From Halobacillus sp. A5 (GTDB lineage: Bacteria; Bacillota; Bacilli; Bacillales; Halobacillaceae), in contig NZ_JAIZEO010000004.1 in the NCBI RefSeq assembly GCF_024189315.1, positions 434,001 through 498,000 on the forward strand: 64,000 bases of DNA, given 5' to 3'. The number at the start of each line of letters is the position of its first letter. Positions within the stretch are counted from its first letter, which is position 1. The notes beneath the pieces were generated by a model that was not told the DNA's origin, did no database searches, and was given only the letters and a program-made list of their open reading frames with translations. Below are positions 17,365-25,630 of the stretch, piece by piece. Both the position numbers and the translations under genes were made by a program.

Positions 17365-18194
17365 TTAATCAATCGGAAATATGTACACGAAATAATTTAA
17401 ATAATTCTCTAATCCAATATTTTTAGCAATTATATTGGAAGGTTTATTTGCCTCCTCACAATCCCAATATGGAATCATACCCTTACTCGCACAATCTTTC
17501 ACAACGAAGTGGGCTTCTGACCTAATTTATTCCCTTGATGTTCCTCTATTGTTTCTATATCTATACCGTGAACATTTTCAGCTACAAATCCCGAAAAACA
17601 TAAACTCACAATCTTATTTTCGTAGGCAATACAGTAACCAATTCCCTTTTGAAAAAAACTCTCAGGAGAAGACCAGAATTCTGATATTTTAGAGCGTAAA
17701 AAGCCTATGTTTTCAAAAGAATTTTTCTTATCCTCAAAAAGCTCTTTATTAATTTTTAACACATTATAATCTTGACTAATCGAAGATTCATTATTATCTC
17801 TATAATGACTATTATTTTCCAATGTATAAACCTTTTGATTCGATTTCTGCATGTGACGATGTTCAAAAACCATCTCTATCGTCTTATCCCATCCAGAATG
17901 ATTACCAATGGCTATAAAATTATTTAACCCCAGCTCCTTTGCTTCAGGAATAATTAGCTTATCAATAAAATCATTTATATAATTATTAAATACCTCATTT
18001 TCTTCATCTCCAATAAAGAAAAAACCATCATTATTACCCAACCAAATAAGTCCTGTTTTAGGAAAATCGGTCTGATCTACAAATATTCGACCTGGGTTTA
18101 TCCCTTCTATTACCGCTTTAACTTCTAAATGTCCCCTATCATTTATTAACTCTTCGCATTTATAGAATTCAGTTTTCTCAAGTTCGCGAATCAT
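17365..18194 (-). pseudogene. GNAT acetyltransferase, frameshifted near its C-terminus
   Basis: The main frame starts MIRELEKTEFYKCEELINDR from ATG 18194 behind AGGAG and runs to HGIDIETIEEHQGNKLGQK, where it changes to a short tail. The next frame continues AHFVVKDCASKGMIPYWDCE and ends IGLENYLNYF...PID with TAA at 17365, exactly the expected acetyl-CoA-binding C-terminus. The break is near 17520. The roughly 270-residue design, with a long N-terminal domain and a C-terminal GNAT fold, matches Bacillus two-part acetyltransferases of unknown substrate. Confidence 0.75.
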
Positions 18195-18245
18195 TTCAAA
18201 CACTCCTACTCCTTCGTTAGTTTTCAACCACTGTAATTATGAAAC

Positions 18246-18300
18246 GGGGCAACCATTTTCAAGATTTGCTCCCGTTTGTTTAAGACTCGAAATCAAGATA
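18246..18300 (-). repeat. Dispersed element, hairpin plus right arm
   Basis: GGGGCAA/TTTGCTCC hairpin (18246-18273) and arm TAAGACTCGAAATCAAGATA (18281-18300), 7 bases from the stop of a methyltransferase relic, the same distance as at the intact copy (2226 to 2233). Confidence 0.75.
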
Positions 18301-18306
18301 ATTAGT

Positions 18307-18376
18307 TTACTTTATACCGAGTTTTACAGATACATTGACAGTCTCTCTATACTCCTCAGAGGAGGAAAAATTGTTA
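18307..18376 (-). pseudogene. 3' fragment of a methyltransferase gene duplicate
   Basis: Reads FSSSEEYRETVNVSVKLGIK then stop, against FSSSGEFRESVNLSVKLGRK at the end of the intact methyltransferase (2233-3024). Similarity stops at the GAGGAGGAAAA block near 18376. The divergence (several substitutions) indicates an old duplicate or a related cassette, later truncated at its 5' side. Confidence 0.75.
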
Positions 18377-18522
18377 TTTTATGCCATTTGAATAGATGTT
18401 CTGTAGAAGGTATAGATTTCCATTAATAATGTTTAGTATGATCAAAACGAATAGTGGATCCATAAAATTGCTTAAGGTACCTATATAAGATAATTTCGGC
18501 TTATGAAGAAAGGGTGAAGATT

Positions 18523-18687
18523 TTGAATAAAGTAATTTGTTTTAAAGGCTCCCCTTATTACGTGGTAACCGAAGTCGATTCTTACTATTTTTGCCTTCGA
18601 CTTAATCAACAGTTAAAGCCAGATCAAAAATTTGGCATTTCCCGAGTAAAGATACCTAAAAAGGAATGTGAAATGTACAAAGCATAA
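18523..18687 (+). CDS. Small cytoplasmic protein, 54 residues
   Basis: TTG at 18523 follows AAAGGGTGAAGATT. The product MNKVICFKGSPYYVVTEVDS continues with YYFCLRLNQQLKPDQKFGIS and a basic end. It has no membrane segment and three Cys. Family unknown; plus-strand gene within the array, with no terminator seen. Confidence 0.5.
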   Translation: MNKVICFKGSPYYVVTEVDSYYFCLRLNQQLKPDQKFGISRVKIPKKECEMYKA

Positions 18688-18837
18688 AAACATGTTCTTA
18701 TTTTATGCAATGAACGAACTTCTTTATAAGAAGATTACACTTTGAACAGTAAATTTCAATAAACCTTTACGTAAAATCTATTAAAAATTAAAAAATCACA
18801 TTTACAATATAAGTATAAAGGAAGGAGGAAGAACAAA

Positions 18838-18972
18838 ATGTACGAGTATATAATCAACGTAACAATCAAGGGAAAAATTTATCAAACCAATGTAATAGCT
18901 TACAAAAACACTTCAGAAAAAGAAGTATATCAAATTGCAAAAGAACAAGTCTTGAAACAATGGGCAAATTAA
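18838..18972 (+). CDS. BA3454-type small stress protein
   Basis: ATG at 18838 follows AAGGAAGGAGGAAGAACAAA. The 44-residue product has the pattern MYEYIINVTIKGKIYQTNVI, then EKEVYQIAKEQVLKQW: two strands followed by a helix with a terminal Gln-Trp. This matches my recollection of the small BA3454 family of stress-response proteins in Bacillus; function uncertain. Confidence 0.55.
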   Translation: MYEYIINVTIKGKIYQTNVIAYKNTSEKEVYQIAKEQVLKQWAN

Positions 18973-18988
18973 ACAGTAACATTGGTTA

Positions 18989-19252
18989 TTAATTTCTATG
19001 AATACCTGACTTTTGAAATTTGGTATGTATTACAACATCTTCTAAATAAGCCCTAAACTTTCCGTCTGAAACAGCCCTTGCAAAGCCTATAAGAAGATCT
19101 CCATTCCACGCACAAACGGATATTTAGCGTTCTAAAATATTCTCTATATCCTCTTCTTTTCTATTTTCCCACCAACCTGCCTCACTATAAAGCCTCTTAA
19201 GTTCAGCTGCTTTTATTGGTTTTTCTGTATAACTTTTAACTTCCATTTCCAT
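18989..19252 (-). pseudogene. GNAT acetyltransferase fragment with in-frame stop
   Basis: From ATG 19252 the frame reads MEMEVKSYTEKPIKAAELKR, LYSEAGWWENRKEED, then TAA at 19124-19126, and continues in frame ISVCAWNGDLLIGFARAVSD ... YLEDVVIH. This is the N-terminal half of a GNAT enzyme (GFARAVSDG and the YLEDVVVH strand). The acetyl-CoA loop and C-terminus are missing. It lies directly behind the NUDIX gene. Confidence 0.75.
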
Positions 19253-19290
19253 ACTTTCACCCGTTCATATTAAGATCCCCCAAAGCGCTC

Positions 19291-19701
19291 TTAACCTTGG
19301 ATGGTATATGGAGCAGACGATTTAAGCAAACTTTCTACCCCACCAGCATGGTAAGGCATTAGTTGGTTTGCGGTATTTATATCCATCCACTTAATATCAT
19401 CTATCTCATCTTTATGTATTATTTGTATAGCACCTTCTACAATTTTCGCTTTGTAAGTAATGAATAGAGCATGATGGCCCTTGCTTTCAAAAAACGCTTC
19501 ATTTACAGCGACTATGTTTTCAGTTTTTATTGTTAAATTTGTTTCTTCCTTACTTTCTCGCATTGCTGCTTGTTCGAATGTTTCACCTTTTTCAACAGCA
19601 CCGCCAGGAAGAGACCAACCACTACCTTTATTCTTCACCATCAAAACTTTCTGTTCAATTCTATTAAAGATAAAGGCGTAAGCTACGTCGACTCGTTTCA
19701 C
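19291..19701 (-). CDS. NUDIX hydrolase
   Basis: 136 residues with a complete Nudix box GGAVEKGETFEQAAMRESKE followed by ET, fitting G-x5-E-x7-R-E-x2-E-E, preceded by the typical KGSGWSLPGG. A MutT/YtkD-type pyrophosphatase is plausible. GTG at 19701 follows AGGAG at 9 bases. No dispersed-element arm directly follows; a GNAT relic does. Confidence 0.85.
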   Translation of the reverse strand: MKRVDVAYAFIFNRIEQKVLMVKNKGSGWSLPGGAVEKGETFEQAAMRESKEETNLTIKTENIVAVNEAFFESKGHHALFITYKAKIVEGAIQIIHKDEIDDIKWMDINTANQLMPYHAGGVESLLKSSAPYTIQG

Positions 19702-19779
19702 TTCAAATCACTCCTACTTAATACATCTGTTTCCGGCTAAATAATGATTGTTTATATTCAGCAAACGCTCCCTATTGCT

Positions 19780-19799
19780 GAAGACTTGAATTCGAGATA
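19780..19799 (-). repeat. Dispersed element, right arm
   Basis: GAAGACTTGAATTCGAGATA, the best match to the arm consensus, preceded by ACGCTCCCTATTGCT. It lies between the NUDIX gene start and the terminator of the YcxB-like gene. Confidence 0.7.
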
Positions 19800-19892
19800 A
19801 GTTTTATATTCGTACATAAATCCATATAAAAATTATTCAGTATCCATATTATAAAAGTGGTTGGTACATTCCCTTGTTGAGTTGTTCGGCGT

Positions 19893-19927
19893 AAAAAAGG
19901 TGTAGAGGGTGGCCCTACACCTTTTTT
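19893..19927. terminator. Strong bidirectional terminator
   Basis: AAAAAAGGTGTAG/CTACACCTTTTTT stem. The stop codon of the YcxB-like gene lies within the stem. Confidence 0.9.
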
Positions 19928-20430
19928 CTAACACCTTTTTGTTTAAGGTTGTCTTGTACTTCATCTATTTTGCTGCTTGGCTTTATTTGATAGATATATT
20001 TATTACTGTGTATATAGATGTAAGGGTCGTTCCTTACAAAGAAAGTTACTTCATCCCAAGCATTCTCTTTTTTAGTTTTTTCCTTATGAATAACTTGGAT
20101 GGAAGTATCAGTTAAATAGGCTTCCTTTCCACCTATAAAATCGTCCTTTTTCTTTAATAGTGCTTTTTTATTTCGTTTTTTTATAAGTTTGAACGTTGCA
20201 AAAAAATAGAACCCTAAACCAAACGTATACAAAAAAATATATGCAAATGGACTTACTAGTGCTTCAGGGTTAATAATTTTATAAAATACCTGAGAAGATG
20301 TGAGTAAAACTATTCCCACTATAACAATTAAAATTTTCCTTACTCGCTCGTTCTTGCTATGTTTTAAGAGATTTTCTATATATGGGTCTATATCTTCGGT
20401 ATTGGTAGTGTAGTTTAATTTGATGGACAT
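19915..20430 (-). CDS. YcxB-like membrane protein
   Basis: From ATG 20430 behind GGGAGG the product has 171 residues: a short cytoplasmic N-terminus, two adjacent membrane segments (ILIVIVGIVLLTSSQ and FAYIFLYTFGLGFYFFA) and a C-terminal soluble domain with strands DTSIQVIHKEK and WDEVTFFVRNDPYIYIHSNK. This two-TM plus beta-rich C-terminus is the YcxB-like layout common in Bacillus; its role is unknown. The frame to 20490 has no ribosome site. Confidence 0.65.
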   Translation of the reverse strand: MSIKLNYTTNTEDIDPYIENLLKHSKNERVRKILIVIVGIVLLTSSQVFYKIINPEALVSPFAYIFLYTFGLGFYFFATFKLIKKRNKKALLKKKDDFIGGKEAYLTDTSIQVIHKEKTKKENAWDEVTFFVRNDPYIYIHSNKYIYQIKPSSKIDEVQDNLKQKGVRKKV

Positions 20431-20561
20431 AAGACCTCCCGTAAGATTGATATAAAGTACACCTGTGGTCAATATATTAAATTTTATCATATGACGTTTT
20501 CATTATTAGGCTTTATAAACACATAGGAAAGATTAGATATGAGGATCAGTCTTTTAAGCAT

Positions 20562-20596
20562 TAGCCCCAGATTGTTTAATACTCGACATCGAGATA
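20562..20596 (-). repeat. Dispersed element, right arm
   Basis: TTAGCCCCAGATTGTT then TAATACTCGACATCGAGATA (20577-20596), 40 bases beyond the PepF stop. Hairpin weak. Confidence 0.6.
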
Positions 20597-20635
20597 ATAG
20601 AATAGTAACGGTCTTAATTTAAACCATCCACCACT

Positions 20636-22432
20636 TTAAGACTCAGTTAATTTAATGAACTCTTTTACATCTTGTACGCATAATTCCATCCCTTTTTCCC
20701 AGAATTCCTCTGAAGTAATATCTTCATCTAGGTGTTTCATAACTAAATCTTCCACAGTCATACTTCCAGAATCACGAAGTAAGTTTAAGTAATCTTCCTC
20801 AAACTCTTTTCCTTTCTCTTTTGCCTTTGCATAAATGCCTAATGCAAATAAATAGCCAAAAGTATAAGGGAAATTGTAAAAAGGTGATTGGGTAATGTAG
20901 TAATGAGGTGTCCAAACCCAAGAATATATAGAAGGTTGTTCTAGAGAACCATCATACGCGTCGTTTATTGATTCTTCCATTAACTGATTTAAACGTTCTG
21001 CTGAAACCACACCATCCATACGTTCTTCGTAAAATCTTTGCTCAAATAAGAATCTTGAATGAATATTCATAAAGTTCATTACACTGCGTTTTAATTTTTC
21101 ATCCAGTATAAATATTTTTTCTTCTTTTGTACTCGCCTTTTCCATAGATGCATCAAAAATAATCATTTCTGCGAAGGTTGAAGCCGTTTCAGCAATACTT
21201 AAAGGATAACGTTTATTTAAACCGCTCACAGACTTCATGGCGTGATTATGGAAAGCATGACCCAATTCATGAACAAGAGTTAACACATTTAAAAAAGTTC
21301 CGGTAAATGTCACAAAAATTCTAGATTCACCCGTAATGGGAAAACCCGCACAAAACGGAATAGGAGACTTATTGGGACGATCTTCCGCCTCTATCCAGCC
21401 ATTATTAAAAGCATGGCTAACGAATCCTTCTAATTCGCTTCCAAACTGGATAAAATGTTCGGTTATGAAAGTAACAGCTTCATCGTATTTTATTTTTTGC
21501 TTACTCTTTGTTATCGGTGCCCAAAAGTTATAAGCCTTCATGTGAGAATCGCCCAACGTTTCAGCTTTTCGTTCCAGATAATCCGAGAATGGTTGTTTAT
21601 ATTTACTGATTACTGACCACATCGTATGTAGCGTCTCTTCCTTCATCCTGTTCTTTTTCAAAGGGTCTTCTATTACACTTTGTATCCCACGTTTATTATT
21701 TACTTTTAAACGAAAACCAGCAATATGATTTATTATTTTAGCAAATAATTCTTCTTTCTCTTTCCATATAGATTCTAATGCATAATGAGCTTCCTTACGT
21801 ACTTGTTCTTTAGGGTGTGACCGCAAGTTAATGGCTTGTCCAACAGATAGATTTTCTTGTTTTCCATTAATCTTAATATTTACGCTAAGACTACTTACTA
21901 GCTCATTGTAGAAATCCCCCCAAGTATGGTAACCATCAACCATTAAGTCAGAAATTAAGTTTAGCTCCTCTTCTGACAAATTCCCATCTGCATTTTCCCG
22001 CCATTCGTTTAGAATAAATTTATAATTTTGTAATGCTTTGTTTTCTAATAACTTTCCCCATATATCTTCCTTTGTATTTGATAATATTTTCTTTACTTTA
22101 GATAATTCATTTTCAAAACGAGAGTCTATTTGTGCAACTTTTCCTCGTAGAATTGCAGCTTCTTGATCCTTTGGATTTTGTGCAAGAAGACAAGTGATAA
22201 ACGAATTAGCTTGCGATAGGTTCAAGCGAATGTTACCGATAATTTCTACTACCTGTAAAACTTTAATTCCTTCATTTGTATCCAGGAGAGTAGTTAAAGA
22301 TATAACACATTTTTCTAGATTATGTACAAGATCCTCTAAACGATTGATATGATCTGAAAATTGACTTGATTTTCCTTCTCCCTGAAAAAGATTATCTAAG
22401 TACCACACTTTTGGATAATTGGCTCTCTCCAA
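20636..22432 (-). CDS. pepF: M3 family oligoendopeptidase F
   Basis: 598 residues, the usual PepF length. The zinc site HELGH is in LTLVHELGHAFHNHAM (about residue 388), with the third ligand Glu in SIAETASTFAEM about 25 residues later; the C-terminal substrate-binding part includes TPHYYITQSPFYNFPYTFGY. This is a cytoplasmic enzyme that cuts peptides of about 7-17 residues. The N-terminus starts at TTG 22432, 6 bases after AGGGGG. It is the largest single-gene unit in the array. Confidence 0.92.
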   Translation of the reverse strand: MERANYPKVWYLDNLFQGEGKSSQFSDHINRLEDLVHNLEKCVISLTTLLDTNEGIKVLQVVEIIGNIRLNLSQANSFITCLLAQNPKDQEAAILRGKVAQIDSRFENELSKVKKILSNTKEDIWGKLLENKALQNYKFILNEWRENADGNLSEEELNLISDLMVDGYHTWGDFYNELVSSLSVNIKINGKQENLSVGQAINLRSHPKEQVRKEAHYALESIWKEKEELFAKIINHIAGFRLKVNNKRGIQSVIEDPLKKNRMKEETLHTMWSVISKYKQPFSDYLERKAETLGDSHMKAYNFWAPITKSKQKIKYDEAVTFITEHFIQFGSELEGFVSHAFNNGWIEAEDRPNKSPIPFCAGFPITGESRIFVTFTGTFLNVLTLVHELGHAFHNHAMKSVSGLNKRYPLSIAETASTFAEMIIFDASMEKASTKEEKIFILDEKLKRSVMNFMNIHSRFLFEQRFYEERMDGVVSAERLNQLMEESINDAYDGSLEQPSIYSWVWTPHYYITQSPFYNFPYTFGYLFALGIYAKAKEKGKEFEEDYLNLLRDSGSMTVEDLVMKHLDEDITSEEFWEKGMELCVQDVKEFIKLTES

Positions 22433-22579
22433 AAAATCCCCCTGATATATGTATTAAAACCGCTAAACACAAACGCATGTTCTTATATTAACATATCATA
22501 GAAGAAAAATTTATAAATTAAAAGAACATTGGCTAACAAAATCAATGCCTCTTTTGGCTACTTTTTAATTACAAGAGAG

Positions 22580-22632
22580 ACCGTCCATATTGAACAATCG
22601 CCCCAGTTTGCGTAAGATTCAACTTCAAAATA
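22580..22632 (-). repeat. Dispersed element copy
   Basis: CCATATTGAACAATCGCCCC retains one half of the common hairpin, followed by TAAGATTCAACTTCAAAATA (22613-22632). Ends 5 bases from the stop of the sigma-like gene. Confidence 0.65.
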
Positions 22633-22636
22633 TTTT

Positions 22637-23167
22637 TCATAAAAAACCAGTATTTAAAAGCTCGTTATCTACTTTTGAATTATTCCACGATATCTTCTCT
22701 AATAAATCTCTTAAGGTTGGTTTGAGTATGGTCTTTGGAATATCAAATATTTGGGAAAGCTCATCTATTGGTATGCATAACCTATATCTTAGTAATAAAA
22801 GAAGTCGTTCTTGGGTGTTTAACGTCTCTTTAGTTTCATTAATATTAACCTTTTCTTGTAACACAGAATCGGATTGTATATTTAATTTATTCTGATTAAC
22901 TTCATTCCTATAGTCAAGGGCATGCTTGACAGTAATAAGATAAAGCCAAAGCGAGAAATTTTCATTTGTATCGTATTGATTAATGTTGTAATGAACATAA
23001 AGAAAAACTTTTTTTGACACTTCTTCTGCCAAGACCACATCTTTGATACCAGTCATACATATTTCATATACTGTATGTTTATAGAAATTAACAATTCTTT
23101 TGAAAGCTTTTCTATTTCCTTTTTTCACTGAATATATAACCCGTTGATTTATCTCTTCCAACTTCAT
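22637..23167 (-). CDS. ECF-like RNA polymerase sigma factor, divergent
   Basis: 176 residues in the ECF layout: region 2 helices (AFKRIVNFYKHTVYEICMTG and VVLAEEVSKKVFLYVH, with WLYLITVKHALDYRN corresponding to region 2.4), a linker, and region 4 (TQERLLLLLRYRLCIPIDEL followed by SQIFDIPKTILKPTLRDLLEKI). The region-4 helix-turn-helix lacks the usual small/basic residues, so promoter recognition may be atypical. No anti-sigma gene is adjacent. The ATG lies only a few bases from AGAGG; TTG two codons later fits the ribosome site better. Confidence 0.7.
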   Translation of the reverse strand: MKLEEINQRVIYSVKKGNRKAFKRIVNFYKHTVYEICMTGIKDVVLAEEVSKKVFLYVHYNINQYDTNENFSLWLYLITVKHALDYRNEVNQNKLNIQSDSVLQEKVNINETKETLNTQERLLLLLRYRLCIPIDELSQIFDIPKTILKPTLRDLLEKISWNNSKVDNELLNTGFL

Positions 23168-23312
23168 TCCTCTTTTTATTAGTAATAATTCCTAACACAT
23201 ACAAAATCTAGTACATTTATAACTTTAAAGCAATACATTATTAAATATATTTATTTCTGTGTATTTTATTTAAGCTGATCTTTAGAAATCCCCTTAAAAA
23301 AACATATAAAAA

Positions 23313-23368
23313 AGCGAATCTTTTATTTAAGATTCTCCCCAGATACGTGAAGACTTGATTTCGAGATA
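23313..23368 (-). repeat. Dispersed element with strong hairpin
   Basis: GAATCTT/AAGATTC hairpin (23315-23334) with six A on its left (terminator on the minus strand), TCCCC, arm GAAGACTTGATTTCGAGATA (23349-23368). 80 bases beyond the stop at 23448. Confidence 0.75.
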
Positions 23369-23447
23369 AGCAACTGGCTAGGCCACTATATAATAAGAGC
23401 ACAGTGTCCAATCATCTTTTTTATGAAACATTAATCTACTCAAACAG

Positions 23448-23630
23448 TTAGGTAAAGTTATTGATTAATTGGAAACCATAAAGTATTCCACTTATAATTA
23501 CCCCTTGTATTAATGAAATAACAAGCAAATTCTTAGAAGCTTTTTTGTGTTTACTAAAATATTCATTCACTATTAGATTAATGAAAAATAAGATTGCAAC
23601 CAAAAATAAAAAATAAATAATATTCCACAT
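23448..23630 (-). CDS. Small membrane protein, 60 residues
   Basis: Two membrane segments (MWNIIYFLFLVAILFFINLI and NLLVISLIQGVIISGILYGF) flanking a basic loop SKHKKASK. ATG 23630 follows GAGGTGA; the GTG at 23642 is too close to it. Function unknown. Confidence 0.55.
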   Translation of the reverse strand: MWNIIYFLFLVAILFFINLIVNEYFSKHKKASKNLLVISLIQGVIISGILYGFQLINNFT

Positions 23631-23734
23631 AACAATTCTCACCTCATATGCTAATAAATGCGGTAAATCACTGACTTAAATAATAACAACTATATCATTC
23701 CAGTTATTTCAAAACGTCTTTGGTTATCATTATT

Positions 23735-23775
23735 GAACAATAGCTCCCAATTGTTGAAGATTCGAATTCGAGATA
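23735..23775 (-). repeat. Dispersed element copy
   Basis: TTGAACAATAGCTCCC, then GAAGATTCGAATTCGAGATA (23756-23775). 73 bases beyond the LD-carboxypeptidase stop. Confidence 0.7.
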
Positions 23776-23847
23776 GGTTATTTAAAGTCTATCACTTAGA
23801 TGAAAGGCATTTCAGTTGTTAAACATGAGTTCAACCTTATAGATTAT

Positions 23848-24756
23848 TTACATTACCCCCGAATCCAGAACCAATTGAGGCGGAGAAGTTGTGAGTTTTG
23901 CATTTACCCCAATCGGTACACCATAATTTGGCTGGCAATGACCAAAGTGAAAATTCCCAACCACAGGAAAAGGAGCACTTGCGAAGAAGTTTTGAAGCAC
24001 TTTTCTTAATTTCAAATCTCCATCTGATTCCACTTGAAAGTTACCTAAGACTACACCTTGGACTTCATCGAAAACACCTGCCTGTTGCAGATGAGTAAGC
24101 TTCAAATCAACAAGAAACGCTGGTTCTCCAACCTCCTCTAATAGTAGAATTGCCCCATGTGTATCTACTTGATAAGGTGTACCCAATCCATTAGTTAGTA
24201 ATGTTAAATTCCCTCCTACTAAATGACCTTCTCCTGTACCATGAGCTAGCGTATTTAGAGCCGATTTGTGAGAATCATAGGTCATCCCTACTTTTGTGAA
24301 CAAAGGTGAAAAAGAGGATTCTGTCTCCTTTGTTCTTTGTTCGTCATTCAGATCGGAAGCCACCATCGGACCGTGGAAAGTAACCAGGTCTGTCGATTTT
24401 TGAATGGCATTTAGCAGATATGTAATGTCACTATATCCCCAGAATATTTTAGGATTACTTTGTATTTTTTCGTAATCGATCATAGGAGCAATTTTTGCTG
24501 TTCCGAACCCTCCATTTGCACAAAAAACACCGCGGATAATAGGATCACAAAAAGCCTCATGTAAGTCAGCCACTCGCTTTTGATCGACAGCTGTAAAATC
24601 TTCTTCTAAATCGAACACATGGCGTCCAAGGACGACTTCAAGACCCATTTTTTCTAATACACGTTTTCCTTGAATAAGGTGTTCTTTATCTGGTGGTCCG
24701 GCCGGGGCAATAACTGCTACCCTATCCCCCTTCTGTAAAGCACTTGGTTTAATCAT
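23848..24756 (-). CDS. ldcA: LD-carboxypeptidase (peptidase S66 family)
   Basis: 302 residues with family hallmarks: N-terminal GDRVAVIAPAGP, ANGGFG at about 80-85, the nucleophile Ser109 in FWGYSDIT, and the C-terminal catalytic Glu/His region (LLLLEEVGEPAF, NFHFGHCQPN). S66 enzymes cleave the tetrapeptide of recycled murein, or act on microcin C-like substrates (MccF). No signal peptide, so cytoplasmic. ATG 24756 lies behind GAGG. Confidence 0.9.
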   Translation of the reverse strand: MIKPSALQKGDRVAVIAPAGPPDKEHLIQGKRVLEKMGLEVVLGRHVFDLEEDFTAVDQKRVADLHEAFCDPIIRGVFCANGGFGTAKIAPMIDYEKIQSNPKIFWGYSDITYLLNAIQKSTDLVTFHGPMVASDLNDEQRTKETESSFSPLFTKVGMTYDSHKSALNTLAHGTGEGHLVGGNLTLLTNGLGTPYQVDTHGAILLLEEVGEPAFLVDLKLTHLQQAGVFDEVQGVVLGNFQVESDGDLKLRKVLQNFFASAPFPVVGNFHFGHCQPNYGVPIGVNAKLTTSPPQLVLDSGVM

Positions 24757-25003
24757 AAGCTTTCCTCGCTTTCTTTATTTCTGAAATTTGTAGTCGTTAT
24801 AGTACTCTTTCAACTTGAATTACTATCTTAAAGAATAGCCCCAATTAACGTAATAACGAATAGAAACAATATATGTTTCAACTATTATCAAAACAGTGAG
24901 AAAGAACCTCGGATTTAAGTTAAACTGTATCCACCTAACTCTCTTCGAACTTTAGATGGTTTTCTGATAACCTTTTAACATACTTAGTTTTCAGGAGGAA
25001 AAT

Positions 25004-25360
25004 ATGCTTAAGCGAAAATTCAAATCGAGTTTGTTAACATTAATGTTATTTGTAACGATCTCATCCATTGTATTGCCTATCATGGGGGACTTTTCATCAA
25101 GTTTTATGATTTATTTAATATATATGTCTATCGGAATTTTATTTGGTGCATCATTATCATTAATTATTGAAATCTACGTGAAAAAATTCTGGTTGAGGTT
25201 TGTATTTCACCTTTTGATTTTAATTCCTGTTGCTATAATCCCACCTTTTTTGATCTTTGCACTTCCAATTGCAATTACATTTTTCTTAATTGATGAAAGT
25301 ATCAAAAAATATAATAAGAGACAAAGTCAGAAAAAAATGTATAAATGCAAAAATGCATGA
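25004..25360 (+). CDS. Integral membrane protein of unknown function
   Basis: 118 residues with about four membrane segments and a basic Lys/Gln-rich tail; ATG 25004 sits behind TTTCAGGAGGAAAAT. It has no family I recognise. It is the first plus-strand gene after the array, followed within 25 bases by a palindromic element copy. Confidence 0.55.
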   Translation: MLKRKFKSSLLTLMLFVTISSIVLPIMGDFSSSFMIYLIYMSIGILFGASLSLIIEIYVKKFWLRFVFHLLILIPVAIIPPFLIFALPIAITFFLIDESIKKYNKRQSQKKMYKCKNA

Positions 25361-25384
25361 AATCAAATTCAATTCACCTCAATA

Positions 25385-25444
25385 TATCTCGAAATCAAGT
25401 CTTCAGCAAATCTGCCCTATTCTTGAAGACTCAATGTCGAGATA
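25385..25444. repeat. Dispersed element, minimal palindromic copy
   Basis: Both arms are near perfect, TATCTCGAAATCAAGTCTTC (25385-25404) and GAAGACTCAATGTCGAGATA (25425-25444), separated by only 20 bases without the hairpin. It lies downstream of the plus-strand membrane gene, not behind a minus-strand gene. Confidence 0.8.
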
Positions 25445-25507
25445 ATCATCCTGTCACTTAATAACAATTATTTCAAAATCAACCCTTTGCCACATGCATC
25501 TCTTAGA
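25437..25507. repeat. Partial copy of the flank of the groEL-end repeat
   Basis: A 70-base block (CCTGTCACTTAATAACAATT ... CACATGCATCTCTTA) recurs at 26556-26626 just before the groEL-end repeat copy A. The copy here stops exactly where the terminator hairpin begins there. The pair brackets the molybdopterin-oxidoreductase relic and the small lipoprotein. Confidence 0.75.
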
Positions 25508-25630
25508 GGATATAGAGGAAAGTAAAGCCTGATAGCCTTGCTTCAATTATAGAAGAAAACTATATAGAAATTGCCTGAACCAAGCTAAAGAGATAGCGAA
25601 TTGGGGACCAGGCACTGATCTGTGACTACG

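Noticed and set aside
1215-25444. Classical integron attC sites
   Set aside because: The elements lack the GTTRRRY core site and the RYYYAAC complement in a consistent place, and no integrase of the integron type is present. The resemblance is in architecture only.
1215-25444. CRISPR array
   Set aside because: Repeats are far apart, diverged, and separated by genes instead of short unique spacers; no cas genes.
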